Below, in pieces: positions 6,855-14,556 of a stretch of DNA of 17,154 nucleotides (its first letter is position 1; each line of letters starts with the position of its first letter). A model generated the notes under the pieces. The model had not been told where the DNA came from. It did not search any database and was given only the letters and a program-made list of their open reading frames with translations. Source of the stretch: an uncultured Pigmentiphaga sp. (lineage in GTDB: Bacteria > Pseudomonadota > Gammaproteobacteria > Burkholderiales > Burkholderiaceae_B); contig CALAGD010000060.1 in assembly GCA_937891425.1 (NCBI GenBank), forward strand, positions 1 through 17,154, in the 5' to 3' direction. The position numbers and the translations under genes were made by a program.

Positions 6855-8103
6855 GGCGCAGAACCTGGGCGGGCTGCAGGCGCGAAGCGCGCCAGCTCGG
6901 ATACAGTGTTGCAGTCAACGACAGCACGAACGAGGTGATCGCAATGGTGGCGATGTCCGAAAGACGCGGATCGGAGGGCATCTGGGTAATGAAATAGATC
7001 TGTGGCGGCAGGAACTGCACGCCGAACAGGTTCTCGATGAAAGTCACGATGGCGTTCACGTTGAACGCGACCAGCGTGCCGAACGCCACGCCGACCGCGG
7101 TACCGATCAGGCCGATGAGCGCCCCCTGGATGACGAAGATGCGCGCCACTGACGAGGGCGACGCACCCAGGGTACGCAGGATGGCGATGTCTGACTGCTT
7201 GTCGTTGACCGCCATGACCAGCGACGACAGCAAATTGAAGGCCGCAACCGCAACGATCAGCGCCAGGATGAGGAACATCATGCGCTTCTCGGTTTGTACC
7301 GCGGCAAACCAGGTGCGATTGTTCAGCGACCAGTCGGCCACGCGCAGCCCGGACGGCAGCATGCGTGCCAGCTCCACCGCTACCTGCGGCGCGTCGAGCA
7401 TGTTCCGGATGCGCAGCCGGACGCCCGCCCCCGCGCTGTCACGAAAAAGCCGTGCGGCATCGTCGACGTTGACGAAGGCCAGCCCCGAATCGTACTCGTA
7501 ATGCCCCGACGAGAATATGCCAACCACCGTGAACTGGCGCATGCGCGGCGAAAACCCGGCGGGACTCACCGTGCCCTGGGGCGCCATGAGCAAGACCGGA
7601 TCGCCTGCCCCCACACCAAGCGCGTTGGCGAGGTTCTGCCCCAGGACAATGCCGTACGATCCGGGCGCCAGACGCTCCAGCGACCCGGAGACCATCTGGC
7701 CTGCCACATCGGAGACGCCGGGCTCGGCGGCGGGGTCGATGCCGTTGACCTGTACGCCGCGCAGCACCCGGTCGCGCGCAAGCATGGCCTGCGCCGATAC
7801 GTAGGGGGCCCCGGCCTCGACGGCAGGATGCCGCTCGGCTGCGGCCACGATCTGCTGCCACTGTTCCAGCGCCCGCGTGCCGGGCGCGAAGATCTCGATA
7901 TGCGGCAACACGGACAACATCCGGTCACGCACTTCCTTCTGGAAGCCATTCATGACCGACAGGACAATGATCAGGGCAGCCACCCCCAGGGCGATGCCCA
8001 CCATGGACGAAGCCGAGATGAACGACAAAAAACGGTCGCGTCGGCGACCACCTCCGGCGCGGGTATAGCGCCAGCCTATCCAGAGTTCGTAATTCGTTTT
8101 CAC
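6847..8103 (-). CDS. lolC: lipoprotein-releasing ABC transporter permease LolC/LolF type
   Basis: The permease is 418 residues from a GTG start at 8103, giving KTNYELWIGWRYTR after the initiator. The open frame continues upstream to 8301, but that part is Arg- and Cys-rich and unlike the family. Topology is one helix at about 27-51, a large periplasmic MacB-like domain (52-275), and three helices at about 275-297, 320-345 and 381-402. Conserved parts are SFISASSMVGIALGVAAL near the N-terminus and DKQSDIAILRTLGAS (301-315). The loop MAPQGTVSPAGFSPRMRQF (173-191) corresponds to the LolA-binding Hook of LolC. No separate lolE is adjacent, so this may act as a homodimer of the LolF kind. It inserts lipoprotein-export function with LolD, whose start it overlaps by 8 bases. 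Confidence 0.92.
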   Translation of the reverse strand: MKTNYELWIGWRYTRAGGGRRRDRFLSFISASSMVGIALGVAALIIVLSVMNGFQKEVRDRMLSVLPHIEIFAPGTRALEQWQQIVAAAERHPAVEAGAPYVSAQAMLARDRVLRGVQVNGIDPAAEPGVSDVAGQMVSGSLERLAPGSYGIVLGQNLANALGVGAGDPVLLMAPQGTVSPAGFSPRMRQFTVVGIFSSGHYEYDSGLAFVNVDDAARLFRDSAGAGVRLRIRNMLDAPQVAVELARMLPSGLRVADWSLNNRTWFAAVQTEKRMMFLILALIVAVAAFNLLSSLVMAVNDKQSDIAILRTLGASPSSVARIFVIQGALIGLIGTAVGVAFGTLVAFNVNAIVTFIENLFGVQFLPPQIYFITQMPSDPRLSDIATIAITSFVLSLTATLYPSWRASRLQPAQVLRHD

Positions 8104-8235
8104 CCGCTCATTATGGCAGAGGTTGGTACCTGCCCGGGAGCAAAAGCCCGCTGCACAGCACGGGCGGGCGCGGGCATGCAACAACATGAATGGCGCCGCG
8201 CCGGGCCGGATCTCCTGTACCCCGCCGAACCGGCC

Positions 8236-8241
8236 TAAAAT
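8236..8241 (+). promoter_or_regulatory. -10-like hexamer close to the RpfE-family start
   Basis: TAAAAT lies only 8 bases before the ATG at 8250, and no Shine-Dalgarno is visible between. If it is a real -10, the mRNA would be leaderless or nearly so. The -35 position (about 8213-8218, TCCTGT) is poor. Confidence 0.35.
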
Positions 8242-8249
8242 TCCACACC

Positions 8250-9239
8250 ATGACTCTGGTTCTTCCCTACGGTTTGCCGCCCGCAGCGATCGCCTCCGCA
8301 CTGGCGGACCAGCTGGGTAGGCATGCCCCTACCCTGCTGCGCTGGTTCGAGAGCGCCACTGCCCGGCTCGAAGACTGCGAGCCTGCAGAAATTTTCTGTA
8401 CGCCCTACCAGGCATGGCGCCTGCGGCACGCAGGCTACCAGCCGGCCAACGGCGTGCCCCTGGGCAGCGGGTGGGCGGTACTCCAGGCCAGCGCGCAGCA
8501 CACCGAGCCACATGCCGCTGTCTGGCTCGCGCACTTCGTGCATTTCGCCGTTTCGGAACGTGGGGTCGCCCTGGTAGCGCCTGAACTGCTGGGACTGACT
8601 GAGGACGAATTCCACGCTTTGCTGGACGCGGTACGCCCCGAATTCGTGGAAGCCGGTATCCGCGTCGAACCTTTGCCCGGTAACAATCTCAAAGTGCATT
8701 TGCCGGACGACGTGCTGCCGTACGCTCCCACATTGGAAGCCATGATCGGACAGGATGTCGATCCGTGGTGGCCCCAGCAGCCGCAGGCCCGCCCCTGGCG
8801 CCGGACACTGAATGCCATACAGATGGTCTGGCACGACCACCCGGTCAACCAGCATCGTATCGACCATGGCCTGCTGCCGGTGAACGGCGTGTGGCTGCAT
8901 GGCGGCGGCCGGTACGCCGATTTTCATGAACCGGTGCCGGCAGCGCACGATGAGCTATCGATTGCACCTGAACTGGAGCTGCCCTTTCGCCACGGCGATT
9001 GGGCTGGCTGGCTGAAGGCCCTGGCGACGCTGGAGGCGCAGTATTTCCAGCCGCTGCAGGTAAAGCTCGAGCGCGGTGAGCTCGGGTCGCTCACCGTGGT
9101 AGTAACCGGCGAGCGCCAGGTTGCGACCCTGGAGGTCCGCACTCCTCGATTCTGGCAACGCTGGCTGCCGCGCCGACGCGGCGCATGGAAGCACTGGTGG
9201 GCGCCCCCGGTGCGCCGACCGCCGGAGCGGCCCGACTGA
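8250..9239 (+). CDS. RpfE-family (COG4255-like) protein of unknown function
   Basis: This 329-residue protein resembles the betaproteobacterial family usually annotated as RpfE-type regulatory protein or phosphoglycerate mutase and found beside recJ. I recognise it from the segment MVWHDHPVNQHRIDHGLLPV (192-211), which continues to NGVWLHGGGRY (212-222). This resembles, from memory, the HPVN..R...G..PAN..W motif of archaeal-type phosphoglycerate mutase (ApgM). The N-terminal metal-binding motifs of ApgM are not evident, so enzymatic activity is doubtful. There is no signal peptide or membrane segment. The C-terminus (300-317) is rich in Trp and Arg. I chose ATG at 8250; the frame is open to 8190 but the added residues look like non-coding sequence. 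The gene is divergent from lolC and precedes recJ by 94 bases. In Xanthomonas, rpfE mutations are reported to affect extracellular enzymes and polysaccharide, but a direct function is not established. Confidence 0.75.
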   Translation: MTLVLPYGLPPAAIASALADQLGRHAPTLLRWFESATARLEDCEPAEIFCTPYQAWRLRHAGYQPANGVPLGSGWAVLQASAQHTEPHAAVWLAHFVHFAVSERGVALVAPELLGLTEDEFHALLDAVRPEFVEAGIRVEPLPGNNLKVHLPDDVLPYAPTLEAMIGQDVDPWWPQQPQARPWRRTLNAIQMVWHDHPVNQHRIDHGLLPVNGVWLHGGGRYADFHEPVPAAHDELSIAPELELPFRHGDWAGWLKALATLEAQYFQPLQVKLERGELGSLTVVVTGERQVATLEVRTPRFWQRWLPRRRGAWKHWWAPPVRRPPERPD

Positions 9240-9320
9240 CGCACCGTGCGGCCACGCCGGCCCATCCGCCCCTGGCCCCGAAACGGAAGATCCCGTCCGT
9301 CCGCCATGTTGGAGTACAGA

Positions 9321-9326
9321 AAGGAG
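9321..9326 (+). promoter_or_regulatory. Shine-Dalgarno deciding the recJ TTG start
   Basis: AAGGAG is followed by seven bases and TTG at 9334. The nearest in-frame ATG upstream is at 9121, inside the preceding gene, and would add 71 low-complexity residues. The TTG start gives the normal RecJ length. Confidence 0.8.
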
Positions 9327-9333
9327 TTCAGAC

Positions 9334-11040
9334 TTGCCCCCGCCTCGCCTTGCAGTTCGCCCCAGTCCGTTTGACACTGCCCGCAGACTCGAGGCTGCCG
9401 GTATCCATCCCCTGCTGGCACGATTGTGGGCCGCCCGCGGGGTGGCACACCCCGACGAGACCAGCACACGCTGGGAAGCCATGCTGCCGCCCCAACGCCT
9501 GACGCAATGCGAGGCTGCCGCCGCTGTGCTGGCCGATGCCATCCAGAGCCGGGCGCGCTTGCTGATCGTGGCCGACTACGACTGCGACGGCGCCACGGCC
9601 TGCGCGGTCGGCATGCGCGCGCTGCGGGCGATGGGTGCAGACGTGCATTTCCTGGTACCCAACCGGTTCGAAACCGGCTACGGACTATCGCCAGAGGTGG
9701 TGGAACTTGCACGCAACCACCCGGCCGGCAAGCCGGACCTGATCATCACCGTCGACAACGGCATTGCCAGCGTCGACGGCGTGGCCGCGGCGCGCGCGTG
9801 TGGCATGGAGGTCCTCGTGACTGACCACCACCTCCCCGGAGAGCGCCTGCCTGATGCCATCGCAATCGTCAATCCGAATCAGCCCGGGTGCGGCTTCCCG
9901 TCGAAAAACCTCGCGGGGGTGGGGGTGATTTTCTACCTCATGCTGGGAGTGCGCGCCGAGCTGCGCCGCCGTGGCCATTTCCCGCCCGGTGGCGAGCCCC
10001 GTCTCAACGAGCTGGCCGACCTGGTCGCACTCGGCACGGTGGCTGATGTGGTGAAGCTCGATTCCAACAACCGGATTCTCGTTACCCAGGGCCTGCAGCG
10101 CATCCGCGCCGGCCGCATGCAGCCCGGTATCCGCGCCCTCTTCGCCGTCGCCGGACGCGAGCCTCGCAATGCCACTACCTTTGACCTTGGCTTCGCACTC
10201 GGGCCGCGCATCAACGCCGCGGGGCGCCTGGCCGACATGGGTCTGGGTATCCGCTGTCTGCTCACCGACGACTACGACGAGGCCCTGCGCCTCGCACGCG
10301 AGCTCGACACCATCAATCGCGAGCGACGCGAGATCGAAAGCGTGATGCACGAACAGGCACTCAAGGCCTGCGAAACCATCAGCGCAAGCACACAGGCAAG
10401 CCTGTGCGTCTATGATCCTGGCTGGCACCAGGGCGTGGTGGGGCTGGTGGCGTCGCGCCTGAAGGAGAAATTCTGGCGGCCCGTGCTGGCGTTTGCCCCC
10501 GCCGACCAGGGCGAGATCCGCGGTTCCGGACGCTCGATTCCCGACGTCCACCTGCGTGATGCGCTCGATCTCGTCGCCAAGCGCTCCCCTGGTCTGATCC
10601 CGAAGTTCGGGGGGCACGCCATGGCCGCCGGTCTGACCCTGCGCGAATGCGACTTCGAACGCTTCGTGTCCGCGTTCGACGCGGCCGTACGCGAACTTAC
10701 CGGTCGGTCCGAGTTCATCCCCTTGCTCGAAACCGACGGATCGCTCGAACCCGGCTACGCGAACGTCAACGTGGCCGGCATGCTTGCGCAGGAAGTGTGG
10801 GGTGCGGGGTTCCCCGCACCCCTGTTCCTGGACGAATTCGAAGTCCGGCACCAGCGGCTTGTCGGTGGCAAGCACCTCAAGCTGTTGCTCGAGCGCAGCG
10901 GGCAACGTTTCGACGCAATCTGGTTCGGCCGCAGCGAGCCGGTACCTGCTGCGATCCGGGCCGCCTACCGCCTGGAAACCAACATGTGGAACAACATGGT
11001 CGCGCTGCAGCTGGTGCTTGAGCACGCCGAAACCGCCTGA
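9334..11040 (+). CDS. recJ: single-stranded-DNA-specific exonuclease RecJ
   Basis: The protein is 568 residues from the TTG start, against 577 in E. coli. RecJ is the 5'-3' single-strand exonuclease of RecF-pathway recombination, mismatch repair and replication restart. DHH-family metal motifs are present: VADYDCDG (79-86), TVDNGIAS (139-146), the name-giving DHH at 164-166, and LVALGTVADVV (230-240). RINAAGRL (292-299) follows. The DHHA1 domain shows SGRSIPDVHLRDAL (398-411) and GGHAMAAG (426-433). The rest, to 568, is the OB-type C-terminal domain. The gene sits between the RpfE-family gene and prfB (62-base gap), all on the plus strand. Its rare start codon with a strong ribosome site may limit synthesis, which is inference. 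Confidence 0.96.
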   Translation: MPPPRLAVRPSPFDTARRLEAAGIHPLLARLWAARGVAHPDETSTRWEAMLPPQRLTQCEAAAAVLADAIQSRARLLIVADYDCDGATACAVGMRALRAMGADVHFLVPNRFETGYGLSPEVVELARNHPAGKPDLIITVDNGIASVDGVAAARACGMEVLVTDHHLPGERLPDAIAIVNPNQPGCGFPSKNLAGVGVIFYLMLGVRAELRRRGHFPPGGEPRLNELADLVALGTVADVVKLDSNNRILVTQGLQRIRAGRMQPGIRALFAVAGREPRNATTFDLGFALGPRINAAGRLADMGLGIRCLLTDDYDEALRLARELDTINRERREIESVMHEQALKACETISASTQASLCVYDPGWHQGVVGLVASRLKEKFWRPVLAFAPADQGEIRGSGRSIPDVHLRDALDLVAKRSPGLIPKFGGHAMAAGLTLRECDFERFVSAFDAAVRELTGRSEFIPLLETDGSLEPGYANVNVAGMLAQEVWGAGFPAPLFLDEFEVRHQRLVGGKHLKLLLERSGQRFDAIWFGRSEPVPAAIRAAYRLETNMWNNMVALQLVLEHAETA

Positions 11041-11054
11041 CCCCGAACTGCCGG

Positions 11055-11060
11055 TAAAAT
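11055..11060 (+). promoter_or_regulatory. possible -10 element before prfB
   Basis: TAAAAT lies 42 bases before the prfB ATG, in the 62-base gap after recJ. No -35 of good quality is seen at the expected distance. It could give prfB-lysS a promoter apart from recJ. Confidence 0.35.
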
Positions 11061-11102
11061 TGGTACATCCCACCCCATTTCGAGCATTTCCCAGGAGTAT
11101 TC

Positions 11103-12207
11103 ATGGACGCAGAACGCCGCAACCAGATCGAACAGCACATCGAAGATTACCTCGAGCGCGAACGCGCACTACGGAGCTATCTTTGACTACGCTCAGAAAT
11201 CTGAGCGCCTGCAGGTCGTCAACGCCGAGCTCGAAGACCCTGACATCTGGAACGATCCCCAGCGGGCGCAAGAGCTAGGGCGCGAGAAGAAGAGTCTCGA
11301 AACCGTCGTACTCACGCTGGAAGAGCTGCACCGCGGGCTGCTGGATGCCCGCGAACTGTTCGAGCTGGCCTCGGCCGACAACGATGATGCCACCCTCCAG
11401 GCCATCGAAGCCGACCTGGAACCGCTGCGCGAGCAGCTTGAAGCGCTCGAGTTCCGCCGCATGTTTTCCAACCCCGCCGACCCGCTCAACTGCTTCCTTG
11501 ATATCCAGGCAGGTGCCGGGGGAACCGAAGCTCAGGACTGGGCCTCCATGCTGCTGCGTCAGTATTTGCGCTACTGCGAACGCAAGGGGTTCAAGGCCGA
11601 AGTGCTGGAGGTCTCGGAAGGCGAAGTCGCGGGCATCAAATCGGCCACCATCAAGGTGGAGGGCGAGTACGCCTACGGCTACCTGCGTACGGAAACCGGC
11701 GTGCACCGACTGGTGCGCAAGAGCCCCTTCGACTCGTCAGGGGGCCGCCACACCTCGTTCGCGAGCGTCTTCGTATACCCGGAAGTCGACGATTCGATCG
11801 AAATCGAGATCAATCCAGCCGATCTGCGCATCGATACCTACCGTGCCAGCGGCGCGGGCGGACAGCACGTGAACCGTACCGACTCGGCGGTACGCATTAC
11901 CCACCTGCCTACCGGCATCGTGGTGCAGTGCCAGAACGACCGGTCGCAGCATCGCAACCGGGCTGAAGCCATGCAGATGCTCAAATCGCGGCTGTACGAG
12001 CTCGAGTTGCGCAAGCGCATGGCCGAGCAGCAGAAGATGGAAGAATCCAAGACCGACGTCGGCTGGGGTCACCAGATTCGCTCGTACGTTCTGGATCAGA
12101 GCCGCATCAAGGATTTGCGTACCAACGTCGAGATTTCCAACACGCAGAAGGTGCTGGACGGCGATCTCGATGCTTTCATTGAAGCCAGCCTCAAGCAGGG
12201 CGTTTGA
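11103..12207 (+). CDS. prfB: peptide chain release factor 2, programmed +1 frameshift
   Basis: RF2 recognises UGA and UAA stop codons on the ribosome and triggers peptide release. The gene is two frames, 11103-11183 and 11185-12207, giving 367 residues (365 in E. coli). Zero-frame translation runs MDAERRNQIEQHIEDYLERE... to codon 27 (CTT) and meets an in-frame TGA at 11184-11186. Shifting by one base continues with DYAQKSERLQVVNAELEDP. This is the known autoregulatory site, where scarce RF2 favours frameshifting. The stop-recognition tripeptide SPF is at 207-209 and the catalytic GGQ at 252-254 in ASGAGGQHVNRT. The start ATG has AGGAG at 11093-11097. lysS follows six bases after the stop. Calling a separate 248-residue gene from 11461 would be an error. 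Confidence 0.96.
11173..11186 (+). promoter_or_regulatory. prfB programmed +1 frameshift site
   Basis: Codons read CGG AGC TAT CTT TGA C. The slippery CTT (11181-11183), the UGA and the following C match the standard site. The internal Shine-Dalgarno-like stimulator is GGAG (11173-11176), four bases before CTT. The widely known form is AGGGGG three bases before CTT, so strength and spacing differ. Confidence 0.92.
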
Positions 12208-12213
12208 ACCAAG

Positions 12214-13737
12214 ATGACGAATCCCCCTATTGAAACGTCGGGCGCACAGGACGAGAACCGCCTGATCGCCGAACGTCGTGCGAAACTTGCCAGACTGCGC
12301 GAGCAGGGCGTGGCCTTCCCCAACGACTTTACGCCGGATGCGCGTGCAGCCGAGCTGCACGAGCGCTACGACGCACAAACACACGAAGCCCTGAGCGCAG
12401 CGGCCATTGCGGTGAAGGTGGCGGGGCGCATGATGCTCAAGCGCGTCATGGGCAAGGCGAGCTTCGCCACCCTGCAGGATGCCACCGGCCGCATCCAGAT
12501 CTTCTTCGACTGCGGCACGCTGGGTGAAGATACCTACAATGCATTCAAGCACTGGGACATCGGCGACATCCTGGCAATTGAAGGCACCTTATTCAAGACC
12601 AACAAGGGCGAGCTCACCGTCCACGCGACCAGCGCGCGCCTGCTGGTGAAATCCTTGCGACCGCTACCCGACAAGTTCCACGGCCTGGCCGACCAGGAAC
12701 TGCGCTACCGGCAACGCTACGTCGACCTGATCATGACGGAAGCAACCCGGGAGACCTTCATCAAGCGCAGCCGAATCATCAGCGCCATGCGCAATGCCAT
12801 GATGGAAGCCGGGTTCCTCGAAGTCGAAACACCCATGCTCCACCCCATCCCCGGAGGAGCCGCGGCGAAGCCGTTCGTGACGCACCACAACGCGCTCGAC
12901 ATGGACATGTACCTGCGCATCGCGCCCGAGCTGTATCTCAAGCGCCTGATCGTCGGCGGTTTCGAACGTGTGTTCGAGATCAACCGCAGCTTCCGCAATG
13001 AAGGTCTGAGCCCGCGGCACAACCCTGAATTCACCATGATGGAGTTCTATGCGGCCTATGTCGACTACCAGTGGCTGATGAACTTCACCGAGACCCTGCT
13101 GCGCCGCATTGCCGCCGAGATCAACGGCACCCTCATCTTCGAGTATCAGGGCCGTACACTGGATCTGTCACAACCGTTTGACCGGCTCACCATCGTCGAT
13201 GCCATCCTGAAGTATGCGCCGCAGTACAACGCACAGCAGCTGAACGACGAGGCCTTCCTGCGCAACGAGCTGGCACGACTGGGCGTCGACCTGACAGCGC
13301 CGAACTTCACCCACGCGGGCCCTGGCGCGCTTCAGCTGGCACTGTTCGAAGAGACGGTCGAGGCGCAGCTGTGGCATCCCACCTTCATCATGGACTATCC
13401 GGTGGAAGTGTCGCCGCTGGCACGCGCTTCCGATGCCCGCCCCGGCATTACCGAGCGTTTCGAACTGTTCATTACCGGACGCGAGGTGGCCAACGGGTTC
13501 TCCGAGCTCAACGATCCGGAGGACCAGGCCGAACGGTTCCGCAAGCAGGTCGAAGCCAAAGAGGCGGGCGACGAAGAAGCCATGTACTACGACGCCGACT
13601 ACATCCGCGCGCTGGAGTACGGCATGCCTCCCACAGGGGGCTGCGGCATCGGCATTGATCGCCTCGTGATGTTGCTCACCAACAACCCCAGCATCCGTGA
13701 CGTCATCCTCTTCCCTCACATGCGGCCGGAAGACTGA
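12214..13737 (+). CDS. lysS: lysyl-tRNA synthetase, class II
   Basis: The 507-residue enzyme charges tRNA-Lys with lysine using ATP in the cytoplasm. An N-terminal OB-fold anticodon domain (about 60-150) is followed by the class II core. Motif 1 is around FLEVETPMLHP (201-211). Motif 2 is FEINRSFRNEGLSPRHNPEF as a run at 254-273. Motif 3 is GIGIDRLVMLLT (478-489). Length equals E. coli LysS (505). The ATG is six bases after prfB, without a strong Shine-Dalgarno, which suggests coupling to prfB translation, the same arrangement as in E. coli. The hotdog thioesterase gene begins 24 bases after its stop. Confidence 0.97.
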   Translation: MTNPPIETSGAQDENRLIAERRAKLARLREQGVAFPNDFTPDARAAELHERYDAQTHEALSAAAIAVKVAGRMMLKRVMGKASFATLQDATGRIQIFFDCGTLGEDTYNAFKHWDIGDILAIEGTLFKTNKGELTVHATSARLLVKSLRPLPDKFHGLADQELRYRQRYVDLIMTEATRETFIKRSRIISAMRNAMMEAGFLEVETPMLHPIPGGAAAKPFVTHHNALDMDMYLRIAPELYLKRLIVGGFERVFEINRSFRNEGLSPRHNPEFTMMEFYAAYVDYQWLMNFTETLLRRIAAEINGTLIFEYQGRTLDLSQPFDRLTIVDAILKYAPQYNAQQLNDEAFLRNELARLGVDLTAPNFTHAGPGALQLALFEETVEAQLWHPTFIMDYPVEVSPLARASDARPGITERFELFITGREVANGFSELNDPEDQAERFRKQVEAKEAGDEEAMYYDADYIRALEYGMPPTGGCGIGIDRLVMLLTNNPSIRDVILFPHMRPED

Positions 13738-13761
13738 CCCTCAACCAGCATACGAACGATC

Positions 13762-14187
13762 ATGAGTTCAGCAGGAAGCAACGTTGATTACTTCGGCATT
13801 TCGATTCCCTACATGGAGTTCGTGGGCCTGCAGCCGCAGTTGCTGGCGGAAGACTTCTGCCGCACGTTCCTTCCCATCCGCTGCGAACTCGTCAACAGCC
13901 GCGGCGAAATGCATGGCGGCACGATGATGAGCGTGCTGGACTTCACCATGAGTGCCGCGGCGCGTTCGCATGCACCCACCGAATACGGTGTGGCGACCAT
14001 CGAAATGTCAACACATTTCATGGAGTCGGCCAGAGGTGACATCGTCATCGAGGCACGGTGCGTCCGTCGCGGGCGCTCGATCGCCTTCTGCGATGGCATC
14101 ATCCTCGATGCTGCCACCGGCAGGCAGATCGTCATCGCACGCGGCACCTTCAAGCTGATTCCGGGCAACCGCCGCAGCGGCACCTGA
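13762..14187 (+). CDS. PaaI-like hotdog-fold thioesterase
   Basis: The 141-residue protein belongs to the hotdog thioesterase superfamily, which hydrolyses acyl-CoA thioesters. The motif NSRGEMHGGTMMSVLDFTM contains the HGG loop (51-53) and Asp60, the position of the catalytic acid in PaaI-type enzymes. The family-typical strand THFMESARGDIVIEARCVRRGRS, in pieces at 84-106, follows. The length fits. It lies 24 bases after lysS, so it probably shares that transcript, and precedes an SDR and a CoA-transferase after a 369-base gap. Substrate is unknown. Functions range from clearing misloaded acyl-CoA to aromatic thioester hydrolysis. Confidence 0.82.
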   Translation: MSSAGSNVDYFGISIPYMEFVGLQPQLLAEDFCRTFLPIRCELVNSRGEMHGGTMMSVLDFTMSAAARSHAPTEYGVATIEMSTHFMESARGDIVIEARCVRRGRSIAFCDGIILDAATGRQIVIARGTFKLIPGNRRSGT

Positions 14188-14556
14188 ACCCAGGCATCCG
14201 GGCAAGGGTGCCCCGGCCCGCCCGGGTACCCCTGCCCCTTTCGTTGCCGAACAGCGCGACATGTTTTCATGCGTCCCTTCACGGTGACATCTGGCTGCAG
14301 CATGCAGGCAGCCCATCGGTTCACGTCAGCCGACACTGCGCATGAACGGCTTTCAGCGCTAAACTTGCCTGATTGGCTGCCTGGCCGATTGCACGTTCAA
14401 TCCAGGCGCCACCTGAAAACACGAGACGGAGACAGACCGGGGGCATGACCCCGACCGACGCCTTGCCCAGGCGGGCCGGCTCGCACGCGGCCGGCCAGGC
14501 GACGCGCACGGGGCTTCCATCCTGATTCCGGTCAGAAAAACTTACAGGAGATCGTT
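14188..14556. other. 369-base intergenic region before the SDR gene
   Basis: I see no gene. It holds a terminator-like hairpin at 14200-14237, and inverted repeats at 14293-14313 (GGCTGC/GCAGCC), 14438-14453 (CGGGG/CCCCG) and 14474-14496 (GGCCGGC/GCCGGCC). A TAAACT hexamer at 14360-14365 is a weak -10 candidate. The last two hairpins would lie in the SDR leader if transcription starts there. The SDR ribosome site AGGAG is at 14546-14550. Confidence 0.5.
14200..14237 (+). terminator. terminator-like hairpin after the thioesterase gene
   Basis: GGGCAAGGGT (14200-14209) pairs with ACCCCTGCCC (14228-14237) with one A-C mismatch, enclosing a GC-rich loop that can pair further. It starts 13 bases past the thioesterase stop and is followed by CTTTCGTTG, a poor T-tract. 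It probably ends the recJ-prfB-lysS-thioesterase transcript. Confidence 0.5.

Noticed and set aside
9121..9333. Extended recJ N-terminus from ATG 9121
   Set aside because: The extension overlaps the preceding gene and is Pro/Arg/Cys-rich. TTG at 9334 has a strong Shine-Dalgarno and gives the normal length.
9685..11073. 462-codon open frame on the minus strand opposite recJ
   Set aside because: No recognisable domain, and it covers the DHH and DHHA1 motifs of recJ in antisense.
11461..12207. Short prfB beginning at ATG 11461, or a disrupted prfB pseudogene
   Set aside because: The in-frame TGA at 11184 is the conserved programmed frameshift stop, and the upstream residues match RF2 in both frames.
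14366..14400. Possible sigma54-type promoter before the SDR gene
   Set aside because: TTGC and TGG-like elements occur, but the required GG-N10-GC spacing is not present.
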